The notes beneath the pieces were generated by a model, which saw nothing but the letters and a program-made list of their open reading frames with translations, was not told the origin of the DNA and did not search any database. Both the position numbers and the translations under genes were made by a program. Positions 34,923 through 45,791 of a stretch of 64,000 bases of DNA are shown here, piece by piece. The DNA comes from Castanea sativa (Eukaryota > Streptophyta > Magnoliopsida > Fagales > Fagaceae): assembly GCF_040712315.1 (NCBI RefSeq), contig NC_134023.1, positions 64,123,257 to 64,187,256 on the forward strand. Direction: 5' to 3'. How positions within the stretch are numbered: the first letter of the stretch is position 1; each line of letters begins with the position of its first letter.

Positions 34923-37817
34923 AAACTAACATAACAATTAACAATGAATGTAATTATAAAAAAATTTAAAAAACAGAACAACTAAATGTCTATCTTAACT
35001 TTTTTGTGATTAGTTGACGCATTATTTTATATATATTGAAAGCAGGTCAATTTGTAATTGCTTTTATTATATATGAAATATTATTAGGTAATCTTAGAGT
35101 TTGGGGGGCTCTATTTTCAAATGAACGGTGGATCACACCATGAATTTAAGTAGTAAAAACAACTATTATATGAGAAAAATGAGTACTAGATAGTTGTACT
35201 CCTAAGTCGGGACAGACCCAAGTGGGTGCCGGGCCCCCTAGGCATTTGAATATATATATATATTAGGTATAATTTTAGCAAAAAATAAAATTTATATTTA
35301 AGCCCATCTTCTAAGTAGCTTGGCCACTCTTTTAAAAAAAAAAAAAAAAAGTTAGCTTGGCCCCTCTCTCATCCAAAATCATCAGCCCAACCCAGTCCTG
35401 TCTAGCCCAAACTTGCCCAAAACATTTGGATGCTTATTTTTTTAATGCTATATGGATGCTTATTTGAAGTTAATTTTAAATCTTTTTAGAAATGCTATGT
35501 CCATAATATTTTACAACAATCTTAAGTATTAGGTTGTTATGAGTTATTATTAGTAGGTAAAAAAGTAATTTTAACTGTGAGTTTAAATTAAATAATTGGT
35601 ATACTTTTTTGAGAATTGAAAAAAAAAGTTTACTATCTATAGATACAATAATTTGACATAAATTAGAAGTTTGGGTGGGTGACAAAATTATTTAATTATT
35701 ATTTATTTATATAATTCAATAAATACAATAATTGAGGAATCTTGGGAAGAATTTGAACCTAAATTTTGTATCAATTGAGAGTAGACCATGACTACAGAAC
35801 TCATGATTACATGTGAAGTCATATGTTTTGACATTTATAATACACCGAAAAAATTAATTAAAAAAAAAAAGAAAAGAAAAAAGAAAAAAGAAAAGTACCG
35901 GCCTCCTAATTGTTCGTTGCTTCCATGTTATCCTAAAGAATTGAGATAGGATTGAGAAGTAGTACTTTTTAAAGATTTGACTGATACTTGCTTATTGTTT
36001 TTTTTTTTTTTTGAGATTTAATTATAAGATTAAGTTTTGTACAAAGTTGACTATTTAGCGTAATAAGGACTAGAATTTTCAAAACCGAGAATGTAATATA
36101 TTGAAATATGATATTTGTTAACGCATTTGTAACAAATTGAAAAACGCATTTGTATCATCATGCTGACCAAAATATTGTCCCTAAATATCAGGCTAATTTT
36201 TATTTATTTATTTTGTTAAATACAATAAAATTACAACATTTAACATTTGCTTTATGATGAACATTCTTTATTATTAAGTCAAAACATCAATGAGTTATTG
36301 GTGTAAAAAAGGGTGAATTCCAAATCTCTTGCTTGACAATAAAAACTAACTGGGACCTAAAACTATTGCTAACTTACTAGTATAAAGTAGAGTCACGATG
36401 TGAAACAACCTTTGGAAGACTTTCCTTGTAATTAACATGAGAATATGTTCTACAATATAATCCATTAATACAATAAGAAAAGAAAAATGTTAAAAATACT
36501 ACAAATTTTATTACATAAAAAAAATTATAAATTGACGTGGCAATGAATATGATTAGTGGGATTCAACCAAATCATAAATAAATATTCGAATTATCTCTTT
36601 ATAGTTGGTGATATATCAGTTTTTAAGCTCAATGTAGTAAAATATCATCTAATAAAAAATAACACATCACCCAAACTCAGCAATCTAGCTAAGGACCAAG
36701 CATGGTGGATGAGAATGCGTACCTGGTTACACGGCTTTGGAAATGCCAGATTTTTTGGTTGTAAAATATTTTTTTTTTATATATCCAAAAACCAAATAAA
36801 AAAAAAGAGAAAAAAAAAAAACAATTTCGTAGAGGTGAGGTACTTTCTACATCATGCACTTTCCAATTTTAATTCAGCCATTATGGAAAGCACCCTGGCC
36901 AAAAAAAAGAAAGAAAAAAGATTTGTTTAGTCAATGACACGTCAGATTGCTGTTAGATCTTGAAGACCCAAAACTGATTTTTTTATTTTATTTTACATAA
37001 TAACCAAAAATTGATATTTTTTTTTTTGGAGAAAAAACACAGAACTTCATAATGGGACTTTTTCAAACATGTTTGAATTTGTTTTTGGGAAAGGTTTTGT
37101 TGTATATGGCAATTGCTGCATATAATGGCAGTAAAAAAAAAAAAAAAAAATCAAGTGTGGAATATACATGATCAAGTAGGCATTAGACACTTATCCTTTT
37201 CTTTCTTTGCCACAAACTCTTGTATATAACAATTGCTGTATACAAATATATAATAAAATCTTTCTTGATTTTTTTAACAAAGGGGTTTGTTTAGTCGGAA
37301 ATTTTTAATATTGTTGTTCAATTTTCAGTGTTATGAAAATATATATAAAAAATGTTATTATTGTTTAAATACTAAAAACTATTATTTCAACACGGGTGTT
37401 AAACAGCCAATATACCTAAGTCGGATTATTTCCAACGGATGCCATTCATGAATAGTTTTCCAATTAGACACGCAGGGTGTAGAAATTTCTGATTTAAACG
37501 ATACATTATCAAAAAGAAAGAAAAAAAAAAAATGCTTATCCATAAGTTATCCATCGATAAATCAATACAATACAACTGGTACCTTACCTGGTCAATAACT
37601 GTAGAGTCAGTAGATAAGTGAAGTGTCAGTAGTGGAGCTGACTAGGAATTCTCGATAACTTCAAATTTCTAAGTCATCGGTTTTGTTTGTTTTTTTCATC
37701 ACAGTGACTACAAAAGTAAAAATCGAAGTAGAAAAATTTTCACTCTCACATTGTAAATCAAAACTGGGAATTATTCACAAACTCGAATAGACAAAGGTAC
37801 TGGGTTACTTACTTGCA

Positions 37818-37855
<38 letters not shown>

Positions 37856-38404
37856 ATGTGTTCTGAAACTCAATTTTAAAGCCATTGTTGTTTCATCATC
37901 ATCAACTCTGCACTAGGATAACTGATCTTTGTGGCTTTTCTTTTCTTTTCTTTTGTTTATTGATTTTATTCTTTCTTTTCACTGTTGGAATAAGGGTTAC
38001 ACTGCATGTTTTTTTTTCATCCTTATGTGAAACTCAATTTTAAAGCTATTGTTGTTTCATCAAATCTGCACTAGGATAAAGTGATCTTTGTGGTTTTTTC
38101 TTTTCTAGTTTATTTGTTTTTCATTGTTGGAATAATCGGGAACTTGAATTAGTGACATTGAAACCAACTTTGTATTTTATTGCGTATTGGATTAAGAAAA
38201 TTGAAGACCTAAATTATTGATACTAGTGATGTAGAAATGCGTTTAATTGCCTTTGGACTAAGAACAAAAGACTTAAAATCTGTCTAAAAAGAAAAAAAAA
38301 TCTCAAATTATGATAAGAACACAGTTATGTTGCATTGTATTTTTATTTTCTAAATATTGTTCTTTATTGTTTTTTTGATATAATATATACATTTGTTATA
38401 TCAT
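34923..38404. repeat. Tandem duplication upstream of INT4, proximal copy B
   Basis: The second copy of the 3.5-kb unit abuts copy A directly (junction ATATCAT/AAACTAACATAAC) and runs into the INT4 5' UTR. Differences from copy A are scattered substitutions, poly-A/T length changes (for example poly-T 37821-37853), short indels such as an extra GTGAAACAACCTTTGGAAG-type stretch near 36400, and absence of the transposon. Confidence 0.88.
37709..37796 (+). promoter_or_regulatory. INT4 proximal promoter and non-coding first exon (copy B)
   Basis: TACAAAAG at 37709-37716 replaces the TATAAAAG of copy A. A 12-base stretch TAAAAATCGAAG is also inserted before the leader. The leader ends at 37796 with donor GTACTGG. 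An acceptor TTCTTCTAG (ending 38417) precedes the 31-base remainder of the 5' UTR and the INT4 ATG. A 5' UTR intron of about 620 bases is therefore likely. Confidence 0.55.
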
Positions 38405-38448
38405 TAACTTCTTCTAGGAAATTCAGAAGATTCTTAATTTGCACAACA

Positions 38449-41400
38449 ATGGTGGAAGGAGGTATTGCACCTGTGAACAAGACAGAGTTCACTGAGTTAT
38501 TTCGAACTATATGGAAAACACCATATATATTGAGACTAGCTATGACTGCTGGTATTGGTGGTCTCCTCTTTGGCTATGACACTGGTACACTTTATCCTCT
38601 CATCTCTTCCTTTTTTTTTTTATTTGTTCTATTTTTGAACCTTTAATTTCATTGTGATTAATGTATATATTTTTATTATCTTGGTTTTTTTTAGCTGTAA
38701 TCTCTGGAGCTTTATTGTATTTACGTGACGATTTCAAATCAGTTGACAAGCACACATGGTTGCAAGAGTTGATTGTAAGCACATCAATCGCGGCTGCAAT
38801 CATTGGTGCTGCAATTGGAGCCTGGATGAATGATAGCTTGGGGCGAAAAAAGGCAATTTTAACTGCTGATGTACTATTTTTCGTCGGCTCATTGGTGATG
38901 GCGGTTGCACCATTTCCATCTATTGTTGTGATCGGGCGGATTTTGGTTGGATTAGGCGTTGGGATGACATCCATGACATCCCCTTTATATATCTCTGAAA
39001 CCTCCCCTGCTCGAATCAGGGGGGCTTTGATAAGCATGAATGGTTTCTTGCTAACCTTTGGTCAATTCTTATCATATTTGATCAACTTAGGCTTTACTAA
39101 GGTATTTAAGGCTTTTAAGCTTTTCTAGTTGGTTTTAAGTTCTTTTTTTATTCTGTTTATTTTGTTTTCTCATATTTTGTTTGTTTTTCAGGTTCCGGGA
39201 ACTTGGCGATGGATGCTTGGAGTGGCCGGAATCCCTCCCATCGTCCAATTTGTCCTAATGCTCTTACTGCCCGAATCACCACGTTGGCTATACAAGCAGG
39301 TTTGATTATGTAACTTTTAGGTCCATAGCTTGATAGATCTTAAGCATGATTTTACATACATTGGGAATGATGATACAACAGTTAGGAGAGGGGGAATTTG
39401 AACCATAAACATTTTCATTGAAAACGTCAGCTGAGTTACAAGACTTCTAGCTTAAATCTATTGTTAGCAATTCTATATAACATATTAAAGATTGCCTTGA
39501 ATCTTGATTTATGACTGAATGTAGTATTGGTTTTTTTTTTTAGTGAATGTAGTAGGATTTTGCTGATTGAATGTAAGTAGGATTTTGTGACTTTCTACTA
39601 GTTCAAAGTAGCCCAAAATTTGGGTTCATTGCAAAATGTTAACCAGCACAATGTGGTTCATTGTTAAATTTTATTATTTTTTCTGTTATTTTTCACATCA
39701 AAAGTTTATAATTGTTGGCATCTTGATTTGTATTTATTGCTGCAATATCAATGCTGAGGAAGTAGCAGGGGTTATACTAGCAAAAGGAAGAAAATGCTTC
39801 TTTTAATTCTGGTTTTTCTCTTTCTTACATTTTTTTTTTTTGGGGTAGAATTTTTGTTTTATATATGTGTGAGGGCATCAATGCATAGACTTCCCTCTGT
39901 TAGGAAAATTTAGAAAATTTTGCAAATGGATCAATTTTGGAGTTATTGACCAAAATGTGGGAAAAAGAGAGAGAAAGAAAAGAAAGAAAGACTTTTAGAA
40001 ATTGGATTAAATTTTACAAGTATTCAGTATAAAACCCCTTATTTAGTATACTACATCAATCAATCTTTTGCAAATTGAAGAATATGGGCTAAGAGAAAAT
40101 ATTCTAGTACACTTGTTTACATCAAAATTGAATGTATATTATTTATACATAAAAAAAACTTAATTAGTTGAATGTATATGAGTCTATACTCTAAAGCTTA
40201 GTTGAATGCATAGATAAAAAATGTATTAATTGCTTAAAATAAAATTATAGTTAGTTGCTTTATTCAATTTAATCATTATTCTGAATTTTATTTCTTTTAT
40301 GGAACAACTTAGAAGAAATAAACTTTGACCATTCTTGTGAGATTACAAAATATGTTAACTGAATGTAACTTTCTGATTCAATTGTGATTTTTTATTATTA
40401 TTTATACTTAAAAAATAGCAGAATTTTAATTCCTTAAAATAACATTTGTAACTATTTTTTTTTTTTTTGTTTCCAAAAATTTATTATAATTTTAACCTAC
40501 GAAAGAGGCAATATGTCTTGACTTATCTGTGAGTTTAATTATGCGAATTATATATTAAATTCAAGATTTTTGTTTATCTGTAATTATACTTTTTAAATTG
40601 CTTATAATATATCTAATTGCTATTTTTTTTTTCCAAACTTGATTTTAGACTTATTTTCTTTTGCTTTCTTTTTACTAGGGCAAAGTAAAACAAGCCACAG
40701 AAATTCTAGGAAAGATTTATCCCATTGATGAGGTTGGAAAAGAATTAGAGCAATTGAAGGCATCAATTGAAGCAGCTGAAGCTGATGAAGCTTCAATAGG
40801 GAACAATTTTTTTACAAAATTCAGGAGTGCCATGAAAAACATTGAAGTAAGAAGAGCTTTATATGCTGGTGTTGCTGTCCAAGTAGTCCAACAATTTGTT
40901 GGTATCAATTCAGTGATGTATTATGGTGCAAGTATCATGCAGCTTGCTGGTTTTGCTTCCAAGGCTGTGGCTTTAGCACTGTCTCTTGTTACAACTGGGT
41001 TGAATGCTGTAGGTTCAATTATCAGCATGCTTTTTATGGACAGACAAGGGAGGAGGAGAATGATGATTGTTTCTTTGGTCTTTATTATCATTGGCCTTGT
41101 TGTGTTATCTGCTGTGTTTTATCAATCTTCTCAACATGCACCAGGGATAAACAACTATGACTCTAGCCATTTTGGCATCAACAGCACTTGCACAGCTTAC
41201 ATTTCAGCCCCTGACACTTCCAGATGGAATTGCATGACCTGTTTGAAACAAAAATGTGGCTTCTGTGCAAGCGAAGGTGACAAGGTATGATTTCCTGCCT
41301 TCACTTAAAACTTACAAATTGACACGACAACAAATGCAATTGGTGCACGTCAAGTCATCAACAATCATTCTTTTATGTTTAAAAGTTGACACATTAGTTT

Positions 41401-42381
41401 ACTACCAAGATGATCATTCTTTTCTCATTGGCAAAATCTACCAATCACTTTGATTCCTACATTAGTTTGTGAACATGTTGCAGCCAATCCTGCAATATAC
41501 ACAAAATCATTATTTTTCTTTTATATTTAAAAGTTGATGCATTATATTAGTCTATAAAATCTATATAGTAAATATTATAGTAATCCTAGTATTACTCTAC
41601 TTAGTCTATAATACTCTTTAGAAAGTGCTCAACTTACTACTAATTTTATTACAAAAGACTTACAAATTGATGTAACAACAAATATAATTGATATTACATC
41701 AATAACAGTATAAATAATTTAAGTTTTGAATTAGGTTTTTGTTTTTGGTTTAAAACTTGACATGCCAATTTGTAATATTTAGCTACAAATTAGTTGCTTT
41801 GGCATCACTCACTCATACTCTATTATCTTGTATACCTTCATGAGCTTCATGCATTGACTTCTTTTTTCTTTTCTTTTTTTTGGTGCTTTTGTAAGCAGTT
41901 CCAACCTGGGTCATGCCTGGCAAATGAAAAGGCAATAGGAAACATGTGTACTCAACAACATCGAGTGTGGTATGATGAGGGTTGTCCTAGCAAATTAGGG
42001 ATGTTTGCAGTATTACTACTAGGGTTTTACATCATAGTTTACTCCCTAGGCATGGGAACAGGCCCTTGGATAGTGAATGCAGAGATATACCCGCTGAAGT
42101 ATAGAGGTTTTGGTGGAGGGGTAGCAGCTATGTCAAATTGGACAGCCAACTTGATAGTCAGCATGAACTTCTTGTCCCTCACTGAGGCTTTGGGTACATG
42201 GGGCACATTTCTTTTGTTTGCTGGGTTTTCTTTTCTTGGATTAATAGCAATATACTTTTTGGTTCCTGAAACTAAAGGTGTGCCACTTGAGGAAATTGAG
42301 AAGGTGCTTCGCAAAGGTTTCAGACCATGGCCATTTGAGAGGAAGGAAAAGGCTCAAAACATTGATGGAGTTTCTGCTTAA
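38449..42381 (+). CDS. INT4: Inositol transporter, INT4-like (MFS sugar porter)
   Basis: Coding exons: 38449-38584, 38695-39101, 39192-39299, 40679-41284 and 41899-42381. Total 1740 nt (579 aa plus stop), close to the 582 aa of Arabidopsis INT4 as I recall it. Sugar-porter signatures are in order: [10 protein letters not shown] in TM1, NDSLGRKKA after TM2, [10 protein letters not shown] before the central loop (to residue 217), DRQGRRRM in the second half and [12 protein letters not shown] after TM12. A long cysteine-rich extracellular loop (about 355-450, with C402, C405, C410 and C413 in [11 protein letters not shown]) is the plexin-like loop specific to plant INT proteins. INT4 relatives import myo-inositol with protons at the plasma membrane. 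INT4 is chosen over INT2 on the N-terminal sequence and overall length. Upstream lies a duplicated promoter with two candidate untranslated first exons. Confidence 0.91.
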
Positions 42382-44433
42382 TTGTCCATAAATACTCTTT
42401 TCATTTGACAATTGGTTTATTTTATGTTTACAAGTTTTTTTTTTTTTTTGCTGTTTTGTTTTTGTTTATTTTCCCATGCATGAAATTGAAATCATGTAGT
42501 TAGCTTGAAATATTAGTTTGTGTGTGTGTCTATATATATGTCATGTTGATTTAATTACTTTCTAGACTGGACTACCAGCACCAGCACCAATAACAATATT
42601 CAATTTTTGGGTTCTTTTATATCAAATTATTCATATGATAGAAAAGTTAGACCGCAATCAAATTTTAACCATTGTTTTGTTCAGGTGATTATTATAATTA
42701 ATTAATCACAACTTACAAATAATTAGTTCAAACCCTTGAGCATATTGGACTTTGGTTTAGAGATATTGAATAATTGTTGGACTATTAATAAAGAAATTCA
42801 AAATTTTCATAGGAGACGTTCAAACCCATGAGTAAAGAAGATCTCCGTTTAAAAGTATTTAAATGTAAAATAAAGAAATTCAAAGATAAAATTAGGAATA
42901 ATTCAACAAAGGGAATTTTTTTTTCTTGTCTTACAAGCAAATTTAAGAATAATATGAATGCTCAATTGAGAAATTCATGCATAGATTTGAATTATCTACT
43001 GGAGACTAAAGGAGGAACCACTAAGGCCCTAAGGGTAGAGAATACCGGTAATATAATCCATACTATAAAATAGAAAGTGATCCATTTCTCAAAAGAGAAA
43101 ATTGGATCATAATGGCCTATATGGCGGTGTCGGTTAAGTTTATTTTCTAATTTATTTGACTTATTTAATTAAGTGTGTGTTTAGTACAGTTTATTAGAAA
43201 AATTTTTTATTTCAAATTTGTTTCGAGGAATCATCTTTAACTCATTACATGATGGTTTGTAAAGTATTTTTAGAGAACTCGGAGTCTTAGTGAAAAACAT
43301 AAGCTTCTATGGTTACTTTCCAATAAAGCATAATAAGTGTTCAAGGAGAGTAAGACTTATGTACAGTACTTAGGTACAGTACTTAGGTGTTGTTTCTTAG
43401 GTTCTCTTTTTAAGATTCTGTCATATGAGTTTTTTCTCATGAGATGAAAGTGTATTTTTTAATTAAATAACTACATGATTAAATCTTAAAAGATGAATCT
43501 AAAAAACAGTACTTAAGGTACTGTATTTAAATTTTGTCCCATGAAGAAAATCACACATTAATTGATAGAATAATTAATTCAAAAGTGCGTGTTTTTGGGG
43601 TCACTAATGTTATTTTGAAGGACAGGCTCATAATGTCATCTAGTCTAATCATTTATGCTCTATTGGTCTATTGCATCTATTAGTGAGGATAATCATTATT
43701 TTTTTTAGATCAAGTCACAATTAGAATTTTCCTCATGTTCTTAGGTAACTACTATGCTAAGCAAGCAGCTCATGCAATTGCTAGTTGGGCCTTTCTGTGT
43801 GTTTTCAGGGGTTGATGGGGGAAGGTTCCTCCTTTCACCATCAAAGAAATAAAACAAATTTGGAAGTCTTAAAAAATAAAGACCATGTCTAGCAGAATCA
43901 AATCACAAACATGTGAGAGGAATCATGTTATGTTTATCGCAATAAAGTAATAGAGATAGCTTAAGAGGATGGAATATAGTCAAATGACCAGAATTATAGG
44001 TGAAGATAAAATAGAGGGTCGCATTATATGCATGTTCTTTGCATTTCTTTGGTCATTACTCGGACGAATGGTTTTCTTCGAAGGTTCTTATAATAAGGAG
44101 GTATAAAAAATAAAATAAAAAGCACATTCCTATTTGCTACCATCGCATATTCACATGCATTTGCTTCTATTACAAATTAAAGAATATGCATATTGCATTT
44201 TATATTAATATTAGGATCCAGCAAGCTGGTTCCTCTTGGTTTCCATCTCCTCCAATTTGCATTATAAAAGCGTAGATAAATACAAAAGGAAATACAAAAG
44301 GAAAGATGCTTCTTCTGAATTACAACTTCTAATTAAAGAAATTAAATAAAACCCTTTCAAACTTCCAAAAAAATAAAAATAAAATAAAAGTTTGGTGCAT
44401 GCACATTAGAAAGATAATCATAAGAAATTTATA
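42382..44433. other. Intergenic region downstream of INT4
   Basis: Starts with the INT4 3' UTR. There is no protein-like frame beyond it. A small tandem duplication (GTACAGTACTTAGGT) is visible at about 43367-43392. Confidence 0.5.
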
Positions 44434-44798
44434 GGGAGAAATTACACTTTACCTACGTGTGGTTTGTTCAAAAAACACTTTACCCACATGTGGTTTAAAA
44501 ATTGGCACTTTGCCTATATGTGGTTTAATCTGTTAACCCAACGTTAATCACCTCATTGCCTGCCGTTAGTCTAACACCATTCCACTCAAAAAAACAATAA
44601 CAATTTGGATCAAAACACTTTCCTCTGAGGAAAAAACAAAAAAACCCCTTACTCGTATAATAAGAACAACCAATTCCAATTCCAATGAACCATTTCATCC
44701 AAAAACAATACAACTTTAATATGAATTTTCAACAAAGTAAAAGAACCCAATTCATAATTCCAAAACACAATGCCAAGAACAACATTATTATCTCACTC

Positions 44799-45233
44799 TC
44801 ACATGAATAACATACTTATTAGAATCAGCCAAATCCAAGAAACCAAAGCAACCCATTTCCTAATTCTCAAATTTACCCTTGAAAAAACAACAAAAGACAA
44901 CAAATTGGGTTTATAATCTGACTTGAGAAACATCCTCAGCAATGTTGTGACCCTCAATCTCAGTGGCGATGTGAGGAGGAGGATGGGTTTGTCCTTGTTT
45001 GGAGTGAAGTGAAGAGTTTGGACTTGGAGGTTGAGAGCTTCAGCTTGGGTTTTGAGGAAGGAAATGGCGGAGTAGTAGTCTGGGTTTGGGTGGGCTGTGT
45101 TGATTTGAAGGTAGCGTTGGAAGCGAGAGATGGGGGTGTCTTGCTGTTGTTGTTCTTGGGTTTGGGTTTGGGTTGATAAAAGGAGGAAAAGGAAGAGGAA
45201 GGGTGAGAGTCGAGAGTAATGAAGCTTTTCCAT
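44799..45233 (-). pseudogene. Captured first-exon fragment of aminoacylase-1-like gene (M20 peptidase family)
   Basis: From the ATG read at 45233 the frame begins with a hydrophobic signal peptide (LSPFLFLFLLLS). It continues ISRFQRYLQINTAHPNPDY, then AISFLKTQAEALNLQVQTL and NKDKPILLLTSP. This is the N-terminal region of plant aminoacylase-1/M20 proteins. After about residue 90 the frame drifts into sequence unrelated to the family, and the metal-binding His and Asp/Glu residues of the catalytic domain are absent. The product, if made, would be a secreted peptide of up to 144 residues without enzyme activity. It is contained wholly within the inverted-repeat element. Confidence 0.75.
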
Positions 45234-45293
45234 GGCTGGAGCTAGAACTAGGACTGTTTGTGTAGAAAGAGTGAGAGCTAATCTTCATTATCC

Positions 45294-45302
45294 CATAAAT
45301 AG
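45294..45302 (-). promoter_or_regulatory. TATA-like box captured with the aminoacylase fragment
   Basis: On the minus strand CTATTTATG lies about 60-70 bases upstream of the fragment's ATG, followed by a plausible leader. The position fits a core promoter plus 5' UTR taken together with the exon. Activity is not shown by the sequence. Confidence 0.4.
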
Positions 45303-45429
45303 GGCGCAAATGGCCCTCTGCCACGATTTAGCCAAAAAAAAAGAAAGAATTGAATCTACCACTATTTTTCTATCAAGTAACCTACCAGTAATGAATAAAA
45401 AAAAAAAAATCTTATCAAAATTGCACTTG

Positions 45430-45550
45430 CTGTTTAAATGAAGAGAGAAAATCTTCAATATCCTTCACATGGGTTTTGATCGGACTGCCATCTTCTCTTG
45501 ATGCTGAGAATTTCATGAGTTGATCTTGATGGAGAGGACCACAATCTTGA
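45430..45550 (-). other. Unidentified open segment in the same Pack-MULE
   Basis: The minus strand reads CGPLHQDQLMKFSASREDG then SPIKTHVKDIEDFLSSFKQ before a stop. It looks protein-like, but I cannot name a source. It could be a third captured piece or chance. Confidence 0.25.
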
Positions 45551-45791
45551 ACAGAGGTATATGGGTAAGGGTTTTTTTTTTTTTTTTCCTTAGAGGAAAG
45601 TGTTTTGATCCAAATTGTTATTGTTTTTTTGAGTGGAATGATGTTAGACTAACGGCAGGCAATGAGGTGGGTAACGTTGGGTTAACAGATTAAACCACAT
45701 GTAGAGAAAGTGTCAATTTTTAAATCACAGGTGGGTAAAGTGTTTTTTGAGCAAATCATATGTGGATAAAGTGTAATTTTCCCAATTTATA

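Larger units (their letters stand above)
44434..45783. mobile_element. Pack-MULE-like element with captured aminoacylase 5' end
   Basis: Inverted arms of about 210 bases are evident. The left one (GGGAGAAATTACACTTTACC, then GTGGTTTAATCTGTTAACCC, then CAAAACACTTTCCTCTGAGG to about 44640) matches the reverse complement of 45590-45783. An AATTTATA duplication (44426-44433 and 45784-45791) abuts both ends; 8 bp is perfect, while MULEs usually give 9. There is no transposase. The interior carries, on the minus strand, the 5' part of an aminoacylase-like gene including a likely promoter. Confidence 0.75.

Noticed and set aside
30439..38404. Direct repeats as the two LTRs of a retrotransposon
   Set aside because: The copies abut with no internal region, primer-binding site or pol gene. 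The unit lacks TG..CA ends, and its end coincides with the INT4 leader. A simple tandem duplication explains it better.
38600..39037. 145-residue minus-strand frame over INT4 exons 1-2
   Set aside because: It overlaps coding exons of the transporter and has no recognisable motif; a shadow frame.
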